DNA from: Cnuella takakiae
GTDB taxonomy: Bacteria; Bacteroidota; Bacteroidia; Chitinophagales; Chitinophagaceae
Assembly (NCBI RefSeq): GCF_001953305.1
Contig: NZ_MTFE01000010.1
Location: 5,014,617 to 5,053,829 of the forward strand
Length of the DNA stretch: 39,213 bases
Direction: 5' to 3'
The notes below the pieces were generated by a model. The model worked only from the letters and a program-made list of their open reading frames with translations. It ran no database searches and was not told where the DNA came from. The stretch's first letter is position 1, and each line of letters starts with the position of its first letter. Below, one piece after another: positions 15,336 to 22,583 of the stretch. Position numbers and translations under genes: made by a program.

Positions 15336-18300
15336 ATGAAAATTCTCCACTTATCTGATTTTCATTTTAAATCAACGCAAAAAGATGTTGCTACGCAGGA
15401 CCTTCTTTTAGAAAAATTGTTTGAATCTATCGACACAAATGAAAAGATAGACTTCTTTTTATTTACTGGAGATCTAGTTTTCTCCGGCACAGACAAAAAT
15501 GATTTCTCTTTAGCGTATGAAAGCTTTTTAAAGAGAATTGGCCAGAGATATTCTATTCCAAAACCAAACGTCATTATTTGCCCGGGAAATCATGATGTTG
15601 ACCGCAAATCGATAAATGAGCCGATCAAGAATTACATAAGAGCATTTTCCTCAATGGACCAAGTTTCTAAAATTGTCGAGGAAAATAAAGAAGATGTATT
15701 TGGGTTAAGTTGTAAACCAACAAAGAATTGGTATGAGTTTGAAACGGAATTCTATAAAATTGGAATAACAAAAAACACAGATAAAGTAGAAAAACTGCAT
15801 TCAATACATATTAGACAATATGAAAATTTTAAAATTGGATTTGTAACAATCAACACCGCATGGTGCTCTACTGGAAATGACGATAAGGGGAATTTATTCT
15901 TCCCGAAAACTGAAATAGAGAAAGCAATAGCTGAATTAAAAGCCCAGAATGTAGATTGGCGAATATTGCTTTTACATCATCCACTAGCAGATCTTCGAGA
16001 CTTTAATCGTATTGCTATTGAGGATTTGATATATGCAGAGTTTCATTTTATGTTCTCTGGTCACTTGCATAAACGAGAAGATTTCATCCGTCTTATGCAA
16101 AATGAAGGAATATTTGGAAGTTATGCTCATGCTTCATTTACAAAAAAAGAAGATGGAAAAATTGGTTACTCTTTGCTGGACATTGACCTTGAAACGGCGG
16201 ATATAATCCTTAGAAAAGCAATATATGACCATGACGAAAGGATCTTCATTACACTTCCAGAAATACATTTTACTTTTCCTCTGAATCAAACGAAAAAGGA
16301 TCAAATAAAAATTCTAAAAACACTTCGGAATCGTTTAGCTGATGTAACAGAAAAGGCTAACGCACTTTTTGTGCACAGTAAAGTACATCAAAACGGAAAC
16401 AGCTTTTGTGATTTGTTTGTTCATCCAGTTTTAAAGTCTCAACCTCAACTCGAAGCAGCTTCTCAGAGTAGTCAATTACCCCGAATAGAAATTAAAAAAC
16501 TATTAAACAATTACAATTACATTATATATGGAAAGGATAAGACTGGCAAATCTTCATTGCTATTTAAAATAGCGATTGAGCTTCTAAAAAATTTTACTCA
16601 GGTCGGTGAAATCCCATTTTATGTCGATTTAGCTGAATTTAGAAATAATTCAGCCACTTTCGATGTAGTAAGATTATTCAGTAAATACATCGAGCATAAT
16701 AATCAACACACACAAAAGATTTTAGAAACGTATAAAGTCAAGGTCCTACTAGATAATTTCGATCCTAATCAAAAGGAACTAATTAGTAAGTTATCTGCCT
16801 TTTTCACGATATACAAGAAATGTAACTACATAGCGGTTGCGGATCAAACCTTAGCTCAAAGCTTCGAAAAAGTAGACTATGGTTTGAATGGTTACGAAAA
16901 AGTTTTTATTCATGACATAGCAAGACATGAAATAAGGGAGTTGGCTAAAAGATGGCCAAGCATCCAAGCAAAAAAACGTGATGAATTTGTTGATCGAATT
17001 GTTGATGTTTTGAAACAGCACAACATGCCATTCAACTTTTGGACGTTATCGATATTTTTATGGATTTACTCTGGGAAGAATACTCTAAATTTTAACAACA
17101 ATTCCGAATTGTTAGAATTATATATCGATGATATTTTGGATCGTAACAAGTTAGCTAGTGATCCTCAGAATAGGTTTTCATACCAGAACTACAAACTGCT
17201 ATTGGCCGAGTTTGCTCATGAGCTTTTAACTAAACACGTTGATACTACCTATTCAGTCAAATACTCCGAATTGATAACCTTCACAGAATCTTTTAAAAGT
17301 AAAAACTTAAAAAGAGTTGGAAAAACGTCCGAAATAGTAGAATACTTATTGGAGAAAGGTATACTCAAAAAGAAAGATGATGATTACATCACTTTTAGGT
17401 TAAATGGGGTTTTTGAATACTTTATTGCATATCATTTTATAGAAAACCAAGAATTCTTAAGTGAGATGGTTAACGATGATAGATATTATCTTTCTTTCAA
17501 AAATGAATTTGAAATCTATTCGGGCTTTCCAAGGAATCAAAATGAGAATAAAGAATTTCTAAAGAAAATATTTGCAAGAACGAAGAGCGCATTTAGTGAA
17601 TTAAATGATAGGATGGTTGGAGAATTAGATTTCAGACTTAATCAAAATATTTCCGGTAAAGAATTATTAGACCTTTCTAAACCACTTATTGAGCTATCGA
17701 AGAATGAGGATCTGATCCCATATACTACTGAAGAAAAAGATGAGCTATTAGATAGCTTGACTAACAACATAATAAAAGATGTTGAAGTACAAAGAAAAAA
17801 GGTATATGATGCTTCAGTAAAGAAATTTGATATTCTTGAGAGGTTTTTGCAGATTAATGGAAGAGTATTTAAAAATATCGAAAATATACAGGATGCAGAT
17901 TTAATCAACGAGGTCTTTGACTTCATTATTGATTCCGCTTGCAACTTAGGGTTTTTACTCACTGAAGAATTAGAGGAAGGTGTAGATGAGAATAAGATCA
18001 ACGAACTCCAATATTCATCTGGAAAAAATGTTGTTTACCAGATGGTAAGTAATTTTCTACCCAGTGTTGTTCAGGGTTTCATCCATGAGGCAATAGGGCA
18101 TATAAATTTGGAATTATTAATACTTAATAAGATTGATGAACTTAAAAAGAATTTTTACGCTAATCAATACAAGCTTTTTATTTTGTATAGTCTCCTGTTA
18201 GATATTGATTTGAAGAAGCATAAAAAAATTATTGATGAAATGATTGAGTTTTCAAGAATGGGTATAGTAAAGGCTTCTATATTGGCTAAATTGATGTATC

Positions 18301-18473
18301 TATTACTTTTTAAATGTTTTGATGACGACAGTATGATAGCATTTATGAAAGAAAAAATACGGAAGATCAATCTGGACATGAATCCAAAAGCCAATATGAA
18401 AGATTTTGACTTAAATTTTGAAAAGACTAGGAAAATTCTACTGCTCAAAAGATCAGGAGTTGATAATATATAG
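15336..18473 (+). CDS. Metallophosphoesterase-STAND (NACHT-like) NTPase, putative defence protein
   Basis: This is a 1045-residue single-gene fusion. Residues 1-300 are a calcineurin-like metallophosphoesterase with all metal-binding motifs: D8-x-H10, G45-D46 (GDLVFSG), G84-N-H-D87, H214-H215 and G242-H-L-H245. Residues 385-560 are a P-loop NTPase of STAND type, with Walker A GKDKTGKS at 399-406 and Walker B VLLDNFD with D473 and D476. A helical/winged arm follows, ending in a NACHT-like VFEYFIAYHF (F693-F696 region). Residues 745-1045 are helical with no repeat class I recognise, a likely sensor. In known bacterial STAND defence proteins such as Avs and bNACHT, a C-terminal sensor and central NTPase control an N-terminal effector. 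Here the effector would be a nuclease or nucleotide phosphodiesterase. The gene is far AT-richer than its neighbours (16 G/C in the 60 bases from 16501), so it was probably acquired. It is solitary, with no signal peptide or membrane segment. Confidence 0.9.
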   Translation: MKILHLSDFHFKSTQKDVATQDLLLEKLFESIDTNEKIDFFLFTGDLVFSGTDKNDFSLAYESFLKRIGQRYSIPKPNVIICPGNHDVDRKSINEPIKNYIRAFSSMDQVSKIVEENKEDVFGLSCKPTKNWYEFETEFYKIGITKNTDKVEKLHSIHIRQYENFKIGFVTINTAWCSTGNDDKGNLFFPKTEIEKAIAELKAQNVDWRILLLHHPLADLRDFNRIAIEDLIYAEFHFMFSGHLHKREDFIRLMQNEGIFGSYAHASFTKKEDGKIGYSLLDIDLETADIILRKAIYDHDERIFITLPEIHFTFPLNQTKKDQIKILKTLRNRLADVTEKANALFVHSKVHQNGNSFCDLFVHPVLKSQPQLEAASQSSQLPRIEIKKLLNNYNYIIYGKDKTGKSSLLFKIAIELLKNFTQVGEIPFYVDLAEFRNNSATFDVVRLFSKYIEHNNQHTQKILETYKVKVLLDNFDPNQKELISKLSAFFTIYKKCNYIAVADQTLAQSFEKVDYGLNGYEKVFIHDIARHEIRELAKRWPSIQAKKRDEFVDRIVDVLKQHNMPFNFWTLSIFLWIYSGKNTLNFNNNSELLELYIDDILDRNKLASDPQNRFSYQNYKLLLAEFAHELLTKHVDTTYSVKYSELITFTESFKSKNLKRVGKTSEIVEYLLEKGILKKKDDDYITFRLNGVFEYFIAYHFIENQEFLSEMVNDDRYYLSFKNEFEIYSGFPRNQNENKEFLKKIFARTKSAFSELNDRMVGELDFRLNQNISGKELLDLSKPLIELSKNEDLIPYTTEEKDELLDSLTNNIIKDVEVQRKKVYDASVKKFDILERFLQINGRVFKNIENIQDADLINEVFDFIIDSACNLGFLLTEELEEGVDENKINELQYSSGKNVVYQMVSNFLPSVVQGFIHEAIGHINLELLILNKIDELKKNFYANQYKLFILYSLLLDIDLKKHKKIIDEMIEFSRMGIVKASILAKLMYLLLFKCFDDDSMIAFMKEKIRKINLDMNPKANMKDFDLNFEKTRKILLLKRSGVDNI

Positions 18474-18488
18474 CTTTATTCCCTTCCG

Positions 18489-18541
18489 CCCGGGGTCTTC
18501 GCACCTGGCTTGTGTGACAGGCCTTGCGGCGAGATCCCGGG
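18489..18541. repeat. Family B bulged hairpin, copy 2
   Basis: CCCGGGGTCTTCGC (18489-18502) pairs with GCGAGATCCCGGG (18529-18541) with one wobble and one bulged T. It starts 16 bases after the STAND gene stop, exactly where composition returns to GC-rich. It may serve as a transcript end. Confidence 0.7.
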
Positions 18542-18630
18542 TGAGCACCAACGGTCGTTTATGGCGAAACAAGAGGACTTCAGACCGGACTACAATCAGC
18601 CCAATAATATTCCTGAAAGTACAAGTGTGA

Positions 18631-18667
18631 TTATGCTTTGCTCTTCCACCGGAGGAGCAAAGCATAA
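18631..18667. other. Long near-perfect hairpin without a T-run
   Basis: Arms TTATGCTTTGCTCTTCC (18631-18647) and GGAGGAGCAAAGCATAA (18651-18667) form a 17-bp stem with one T-G wobble and a three-base ACC loop. No U-tract follows on either strand, so it is not a standard terminator. The surrounding gap 18474-18827 also contains family B copies in opposite orientation and no gene. Confidence 0.7.
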
Positions 18668-18759
18668 CAAATCAGCGATTGCCACAGACGCCCCATAGTA
18701 GTACCACAGCCGGCTACAAAAACCTATTCCCAAAATATAAAATCAACTACCCAGCTTCA

Positions 18760-18814
18760 CCCCGGGGTCTCACCACAAATCCTAATGCACAAAGCAACCC
18801 GTGAAGACCCCAGG
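18760..18814. repeat. Family B bulged hairpin, inverted copy 3
   Basis: CCCGGGGTCTCAC (18761-18773) pairs with GTGAAGACCCCAGG (18801-18814). Here the bulged base is in the right arm, which shows that the copy is reversed relative to 18489-18541. It ends 13 bases before the stop of the convergent serine hydrolase gene. Confidence 0.6.
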
Positions 18815-18827
18815 CATACCATAAACA

Positions 18828-20390
18828 TCATTTGACCACTGCACCATTAAGAATAGCTGCCGCACCCGGCGCATCATACGCAAAACTTTGCTTCACTTCC
18901 ACCCGGATGCGATCGCCATCAAAATGGCAAATCATCTGTTGTGTATGTGGGCTTTCGAGGTAACGGAGTGTTAGCTGCAGGGTCGCCGCATCCTGCCAGC
19001 TATAGGCCCCTGCAACCTGGAAGGGGGGCAAGCCGGTGAGATGATTCTGTGCGCCGCTTACCAGGTAAGGGCCGCGCAGGGTGGTTGTTCCGAAGGCCCA
19101 GTTCCCAGAACCAAAATCAAAGGCATAAGTAGCCGTATCCTTCCTGATCTGAACCCTGTATTGATCGCCTTTTCTACTAAAAGCAAGGGTACGGATGCCC
19201 ATACTATTGGGCGCTATCCGGTATTGCTTTCCCGCTATTGCCGAACTGTCGCTTGCAACCTGCGACTTCGGTGCGGGCGCCAGTTTCAGGGAGGCCAGCT
19301 TTTGGTTTAATTCCCTGTCGGCTTTGGTATCTGCCGGCAGTTTACCGGGCTGCATGGCCGGCAGCAGCACCTTCCATACCAGGTTCAGTTCGCCCTGCAG
19401 GTCCGGTGATTCCGAGGTAATGGCAATGATTGCATCCTGCTCGGGCATCACCAGGGCATATTGCCCAAAGGCACCATCGCCGCGGTAGGCACCATTGCGG
19501 CTGCGCCACATCTGGTAGCCATATCCCTGCTCCCAATCGCTGGCTGCTCGCCTCTCCTGGGGGTAGTCGGGGTGTTGGATGATGTGTGCAGTGCTGGCTT
19601 CTTCCGCCCAGCCTGCCGGCAACAACTGCCTGCCCTGCCAGGTGCCCTTTTGCAAAAACAACTGTGCAAACTTGGCAATGTCCTCAGTTTTCAGGCGCAA
19701 GCCCCAGCCACCCGTGTTGATGCCTTTCCCATCGGTTTCCCAATCAATACCCGTAATACCCAAAGGTTCAAACAGCCTTGGCTGCAGGTAGTCGATCACC
19801 TTCTGGCCGGTGGTCTTTTGTACAATGGCGGATAGCATATAGGTAGCCATCGAATTGTACAGGAAAACACTGCCCGGCTTGTGTTTGATGGGAATACTTA
19901 AAAACCGTTTTACCCAGTTGCTGTCCTGTACGACAATACCTGTTGGGTCCGGCTCCTGTCCTACCGACATTGTCAGCAGGTCCTTCACGGTGAGTTGCTG
20001 TAAATGTTCACTGATCGTATCCGGCAACTGGCCCGGGAAAAAAGAAACAACCTTATCGCTTAACCGGAGCTTGCCTTCCGCTTTGGCAAAGCCGACTGCA
20101 GTGGCTGTAAAACTTTTGCTCAAGGAATACATTGTATGCTTCAGGTCGGGGCGATAGGGGTTCCACCAACCTTCCGCGATTACTTTTCCATGCCGCACCA
20201 GCATAAAACTGTGCAACTCGTGTTTGCTGTTGGCAATGGAGTCCAAAAAGGTGCTGATCGCTTTGGCAGATACGCCTTCTGCTTCCGGGGTGCTCCGGGG
20301 AAGTGAGCTGACCTTTTGTGCACTTACCCCTACTTGAAGCAACAGCAGGAGCAGCACTACCTGCATGGATTTTATTTTGGTAAACATCAT
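18828..20390 (-). CDS. Secreted serine hydrolase, beta-lactamase class C fold
   Basis: The product has 520 residues from the ATG at 20388-20390; a second ATG follows immediately and is an equal candidate. A signal peptide spans residues 1-24 (VVLLLLLLQVGVSAQ). The catalytic S89-L-S-K92 lies in TMYSLSKSF. Next come LTVKDLLTMSVG, the YxN-region FLYNSMATYMLSAIV and GYQMWRSRNGAYRGDGAFGQYALVMPEQD. Residues beyond about 385 form a beta-rich tail resembling the lipocalin-like extension common in such hydrolases. The likely role is an esterase, D-aminopeptidase or beta-lactamase-related enzyme in the periplasm; true antibiotic resistance is not implied. A further in-frame upstream extension to 20432 seems non-coding. 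Confidence 0.9.
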   Translation of the reverse strand: MMFTKIKSMQVVLLLLLLQVGVSAQKVSSLPRSTPEAEGVSAKAISTFLDSIANSKHELHSFMLVRHGKVIAEGWWNPYRPDLKHTMYSLSKSFTATAVGFAKAEGKLRLSDKVVSFFPGQLPDTISEHLQQLTVKDLLTMSVGQEPDPTGIVVQDSNWVKRFLSIPIKHKPGSVFLYNSMATYMLSAIVQKTTGQKVIDYLQPRLFEPLGITGIDWETDGKGINTGGWGLRLKTEDIAKFAQLFLQKGTWQGRQLLPAGWAEEASTAHIIQHPDYPQERRAASDWEQGYGYQMWRSRNGAYRGDGAFGQYALVMPEQDAIIAITSESPDLQGELNLVWKVLLPAMQPGKLPADTKADRELNQKLASLKLAPAPKSQVASDSSAIAGKQYRIAPNSMGIRTLAFSRKGDQYRVQIRKDTATYAFDFGSGNWAFGTTTLRGPYLVSGAQNHLTGLPPFQVAGAYSWQDAATLQLTLRYLESPHTQQMICHFDGDRIRVEVKQSFAYDAPGAAAILNGAVVK

Positions 20391-20473
20391 ATGGCTTGTT
20401 GATGGGAAAGGAAATAGCATTGACCAGCCCAATATATCCCCTTTGCACTAAACTGTTAGCACATTTCCTGCCC

Positions 20474-20524
20474 GCCCGGGATCTTCGCAGCAAGCATGGT
20501 ACATAGGTTTTGTGGCGCCCCCCG
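20474..20524. repeat. Family B repeat, copy 4 with decayed right arm
   Basis: CCCGGGATCTTCGCAGC matches the left arm and start of loop of copy 2. The right side TTTTGTGGCGCCCCCCG keeps the TGTGGCG word of copy 1 but lost its pairing. It lies between the serine hydrolase and HxlR genes. Confidence 0.5.
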
Positions 20525-20541
20525 TGTGCACATCAATCCTG

Positions 20542-20934
20542 CTATACTGCCACTCCTTTTTGTTCCTTCATGCTTTGCTTTACATTTTGCCGGTGCATTT
20601 CGCCCCACCTGCCCAGCGATTCCAGCACCTCGGTGAGGGTGCCGGCATATTCGGTTAGCTCATAGTCTACGGTTACGGGTGTACCCGTAAATACCTGGCG
20701 GCGGATAAAGCCGTTCCCTTCCAGCTCCTTCAGTTCGGCGGAAAGCACTTTTGCGGAAATGCCCCCAATCAGCCGCTGTAGTTCGTTGAAGCGCTTGTTG
20801 CCCGACAGCAGGGCAACGATGATCCGCAATTTCCATTTACCGCCAATTGCGTAGAGCGCATCGCCAATGAACATCAGGTGTGCCTTGCATTGCTCCGGTG
20901 TATGGATCGCACGCATTGATTCTGGAACTGCCAT
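20542..20934 (-). CDS. HxlR family winged-helix regulator
   Basis: The 130-residue protein has the HxlR pattern: FIGDALYAIGGKWKLRIIVALL, NKRFNELQRLIGGISAKVLSAELKELE, the wing IRRQVFTGTPVTVDYELTEYA, and the C-terminal helix LTEVLESLGRWGEMHR. A single cysteine (C16, in TPEQCKAHL) precedes the winged helix, as in thiol-sensing members. It is divergent from the YceI-pirin genes; the shared 119-base region holds a strong palindrome and a TAGGTTTG box. It probably represses that pair. Confidence 0.94.
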   Translation of the reverse strand: MAVPESMRAIHTPEQCKAHLMFIGDALYAIGGKWKLRIIVALLSGNKRFNELQRLIGGISAKVLSAELKELEGNGFIRRQVFTGTPVTVDYELTEYAGTLTEVLESLGRWGEMHRQNVKQSMKEQKGVAV

Positions 20935-20962
20935 AGTGTACTGTTTTAGTGCTTACCCAAAG

Positions 20963-20992
20963 GTAACTACTAACCTTTTGTATAGTGGTTAC
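20963..20992. promoter_or_regulatory. Palindromic operator candidate for the HxlR regulator
   Basis: GTAACTACTA (20963-20972) and TAGTGGTTAC (20983-20992) are inverted with one mismatch and a ten-base spacer. The site covers the expected -33 region of the YceI promoter, so a bound regulator would block RNA polymerase. It is also 29 bases from the HxlR start, allowing autoregulation. Confidence 0.6.
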
Positions 20993-21012
20993 TTATTGTA
21001 AGTAAAGGTAGG

Positions 21013-21020
21013 TAGGTTTG
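21013..21020 (+). promoter_or_regulatory. -7 box of the YceI-pirin operon
   Basis: TAGGTTTG matches the Bacteroidota -7 consensus TAnnTTTG at every fixed position and lies 33 bases ahead of the YceI start codon. No clean -33 TTTG is present; the palindrome occupies that position. Confidence 0.55.
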
Positions 21021-21053
21021 TGCTGTTGAACGAAAAAACATAAAACAGCAATC

Positions 21054-21602
21054 ATGGCAACAACAAAATGGCTCCTCGACCCTACCCACAGCGAGCTGGG
21101 TTTTAAAGTGAAACACCTGATGATCAGCAATGTTTCCGGCACCTTCAAAAGCTTCTCCGCCCAAATGGAAACCGAAGACACCGACTTGGCTAAGGCCCAG
21201 ATCCAGCTCACCGCGCAGGTGGCCTCCATTTCCACCAACAACGACCAGCGCGACGCACACCTGCGCAATTCGGACTTCTTCGAGGCCGACACCTACCCCG
21301 AACTGCAGTTCCTTTCCACCCGCGTGGAGAAAGTAGACAACGAAACCTTCCACCTCTTTGGCGAGCTGACGCTGAAAGGCGTCACCGGGCCAGTGAAGCT
21401 TACCGTTGATTACAACGGCGTAACCAATGATCCCTGGGGTAACGAAAGGGCCGGCTTTACGGTAAACGGCAAAATCAACCGCAAGGAATGGGGCCTGAGC
21501 TACAACGCGGTACTGGAAACCGGCGGCGTGGCCCTTGGCGAAGAGGTAAAGATCAGCGCCGACATACAAATGGTAAAAGAGGCCGTAAGCGTCGCTGCAT
21601 AG
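21054..21602 (+). CDS. YceI family lipid-binding-like protein
   Basis: The 182-residue protein is a complete YceI domain: WLLDPTHSELGFKVKHLMISNVSGTF at the start, then IQLTAQVASISTNNDQRDAHLRNSDFFEADTYPEL, LTLKGVTGPVKLTVDY and NRKEWGLSYNAVLETGGVALGEEVKI. YceI proteins are lipocalin-like barrels that bind polyisoprenoids such as quinones. There is no signal peptide, so this one is cytoplasmic. It is the first gene after the HxlR-controlled promoter and leads into a pirin gene 106 bases later. The pairing suggests a quinone or electrophile response, which is inferred. Confidence 0.95.
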   Translation: MATTKWLLDPTHSELGFKVKHLMISNVSGTFKSFSAQMETEDTDLAKAQIQLTAQVASISTNNDQRDAHLRNSDFFEADTYPELQFLSTRVEKVDNETFHLFGELTLKGVTGPVKLTVDYNGVTNDPWGNERAGFTVNGKINRKEWGLSYNAVLETGGVALGEEVKISADIQMVKEAVSVAA

Positions 21603-21610
21603 AATAAGTA

Positions 21611-21695
21611 AAAAGTCAAAAATCAAAAGGCAAAAGTCAAAAGGGATACCGCTACAGTGAATACATTTTGACTTTAGGATTTTGCCTTTTGCCTT
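21611..21695. repeat. Family E imperfect palindrome between YceI and pirin
   Basis: AAAAGTCAAAAATC and AAAAGGCAAAAGTC on the left face ATTTTGACTTTAGG and TTTTGCCTTTTGCC on the right. The arms are imperfectly complementary. The same words occur upstream of the hydroxylase operon at 4781-4806. It may act as a weak attenuator inside the operon. Confidence 0.5.
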
Positions 21696-21708
21696 AAAAA
21701 AATAGGTT

Positions 21709-22581
21709 ATGAACAACAAACGAAAACTTACCCGCACCTATACGCCGCCGGCACAACCGGGTTTCCTGGGTGCGGGACATATGGCCAGGCCGGTGGTGTC
21801 TGGTGGCTTTGCCCAAACCGATCCCTTTATTTTCCTTATGGACGACTGGCTGGATAAAAAGGACGATCAGCCTGTGGGCGGGCCCCACCCGCATGCAGGT
21901 TTTGAAACCGTATCGCTGGTGCTGGAAGGCGAGATCGGCGGCGCGGACCACAAGCTGCGGGCCGGCGACTTCGAGATCATGACCGCCGGCAGCGGCATTG
22001 TGCATACCGAAACGATCGAACAAAAGACCAGGATGCGCCTCCTGCAGTTGTGGCTGGCCCTCCCGAAGGCAAACCGGTGGGCAACACCGAGGCTGCAAAA
22101 CCTGCCCCTGGCGCATGTGCCCACAAAGTCGCAGGACGGTACTACCATCAGGTTGTACAGCGGCACCTGGGCCAACCTGGCCTCGCCGGTACAAAACCAT
22201 ACGCCGCTGCTGGTGGCGGATATCACCGTTGACCCCAACAAAGCAACAGTGCTAAACCTGCCGGCCAACTACAACACTTTCCTGTACGTGATTGAAGGCA
22301 GTGCACAGGTGGGCGCAGATGAACAACTGCTGTCCAAAGACCAGGTGGGCTGGCTCGACCTGCAGGAAAATAGCGGGCAAAGTGAACTGGACCTGATAGC
22401 AGGCGATGCAGGGATCCGGTTGGTGTTGTACGCAGGTAAGCCTACCGGCGACCCCATTGTTGCGCATGGACCCTTTATTGCCGATACGGCAGAAGACATC
22501 CAACGGCTGTACCAGGATTACAGGAGGGGCCATATGCAACACATTGCAACGGTTGATGAAAGCCAGCTCCTGTACCTGTAA
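21709..22581 (+). CDS. Pirin family protein
   Basis: The 290-residue bicupin carries the metal-binding set of the N-terminal pirin cupin: H60 and H62 in GPHPHAGFETV, and H99 and E101 in GIVHTE. Its second cupin begins near 160 (TPLLVADITVDPNKATVLNLP) and ends GKPTGDPIVAHGPFIADTAEDIQRLYQDYRRG, typical for the family. Bacterial pirins include quercetin dioxygenases and redox-linked regulators. It follows YceI in the same direction and probably shares its promoter. Its stop codon ends two bases before the stop of the convergent outer-membrane barrel gene. Confidence 0.95.
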   Translation: MNNKRKLTRTYTPPAQPGFLGAGHMARPVVSGGFAQTDPFIFLMDDWLDKKDDQPVGGPHPHAGFETVSLVLEGEIGGADHKLRAGDFEIMTAGSGIVHTETIEQKTRMRLLQLWLALPKANRWATPRLQNLPLAHVPTKSQDGTTIRLYSGTWANLASPVQNHTPLLVADITVDPNKATVLNLPANYNTFLYVIEGSAQVGADEQLLSKDQVGWLDLQENSGQSELDLIAGDAGIRLVLYAGKPTGDPIVAHGPFIADTAEDIQRLYQDYRRGHMQHIATVDESQLLYL

Positions 22582-22583
22582 AC

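Noticed and set aside
18828-20390. Serine hydrolase as an antibiotic-resistance beta-lactamase
   Set aside because: The SxxK and Tyr motifs fit the broad class C-like fold shared by esterases and peptidases. Nothing specific to an AmpC enzyme is visible.
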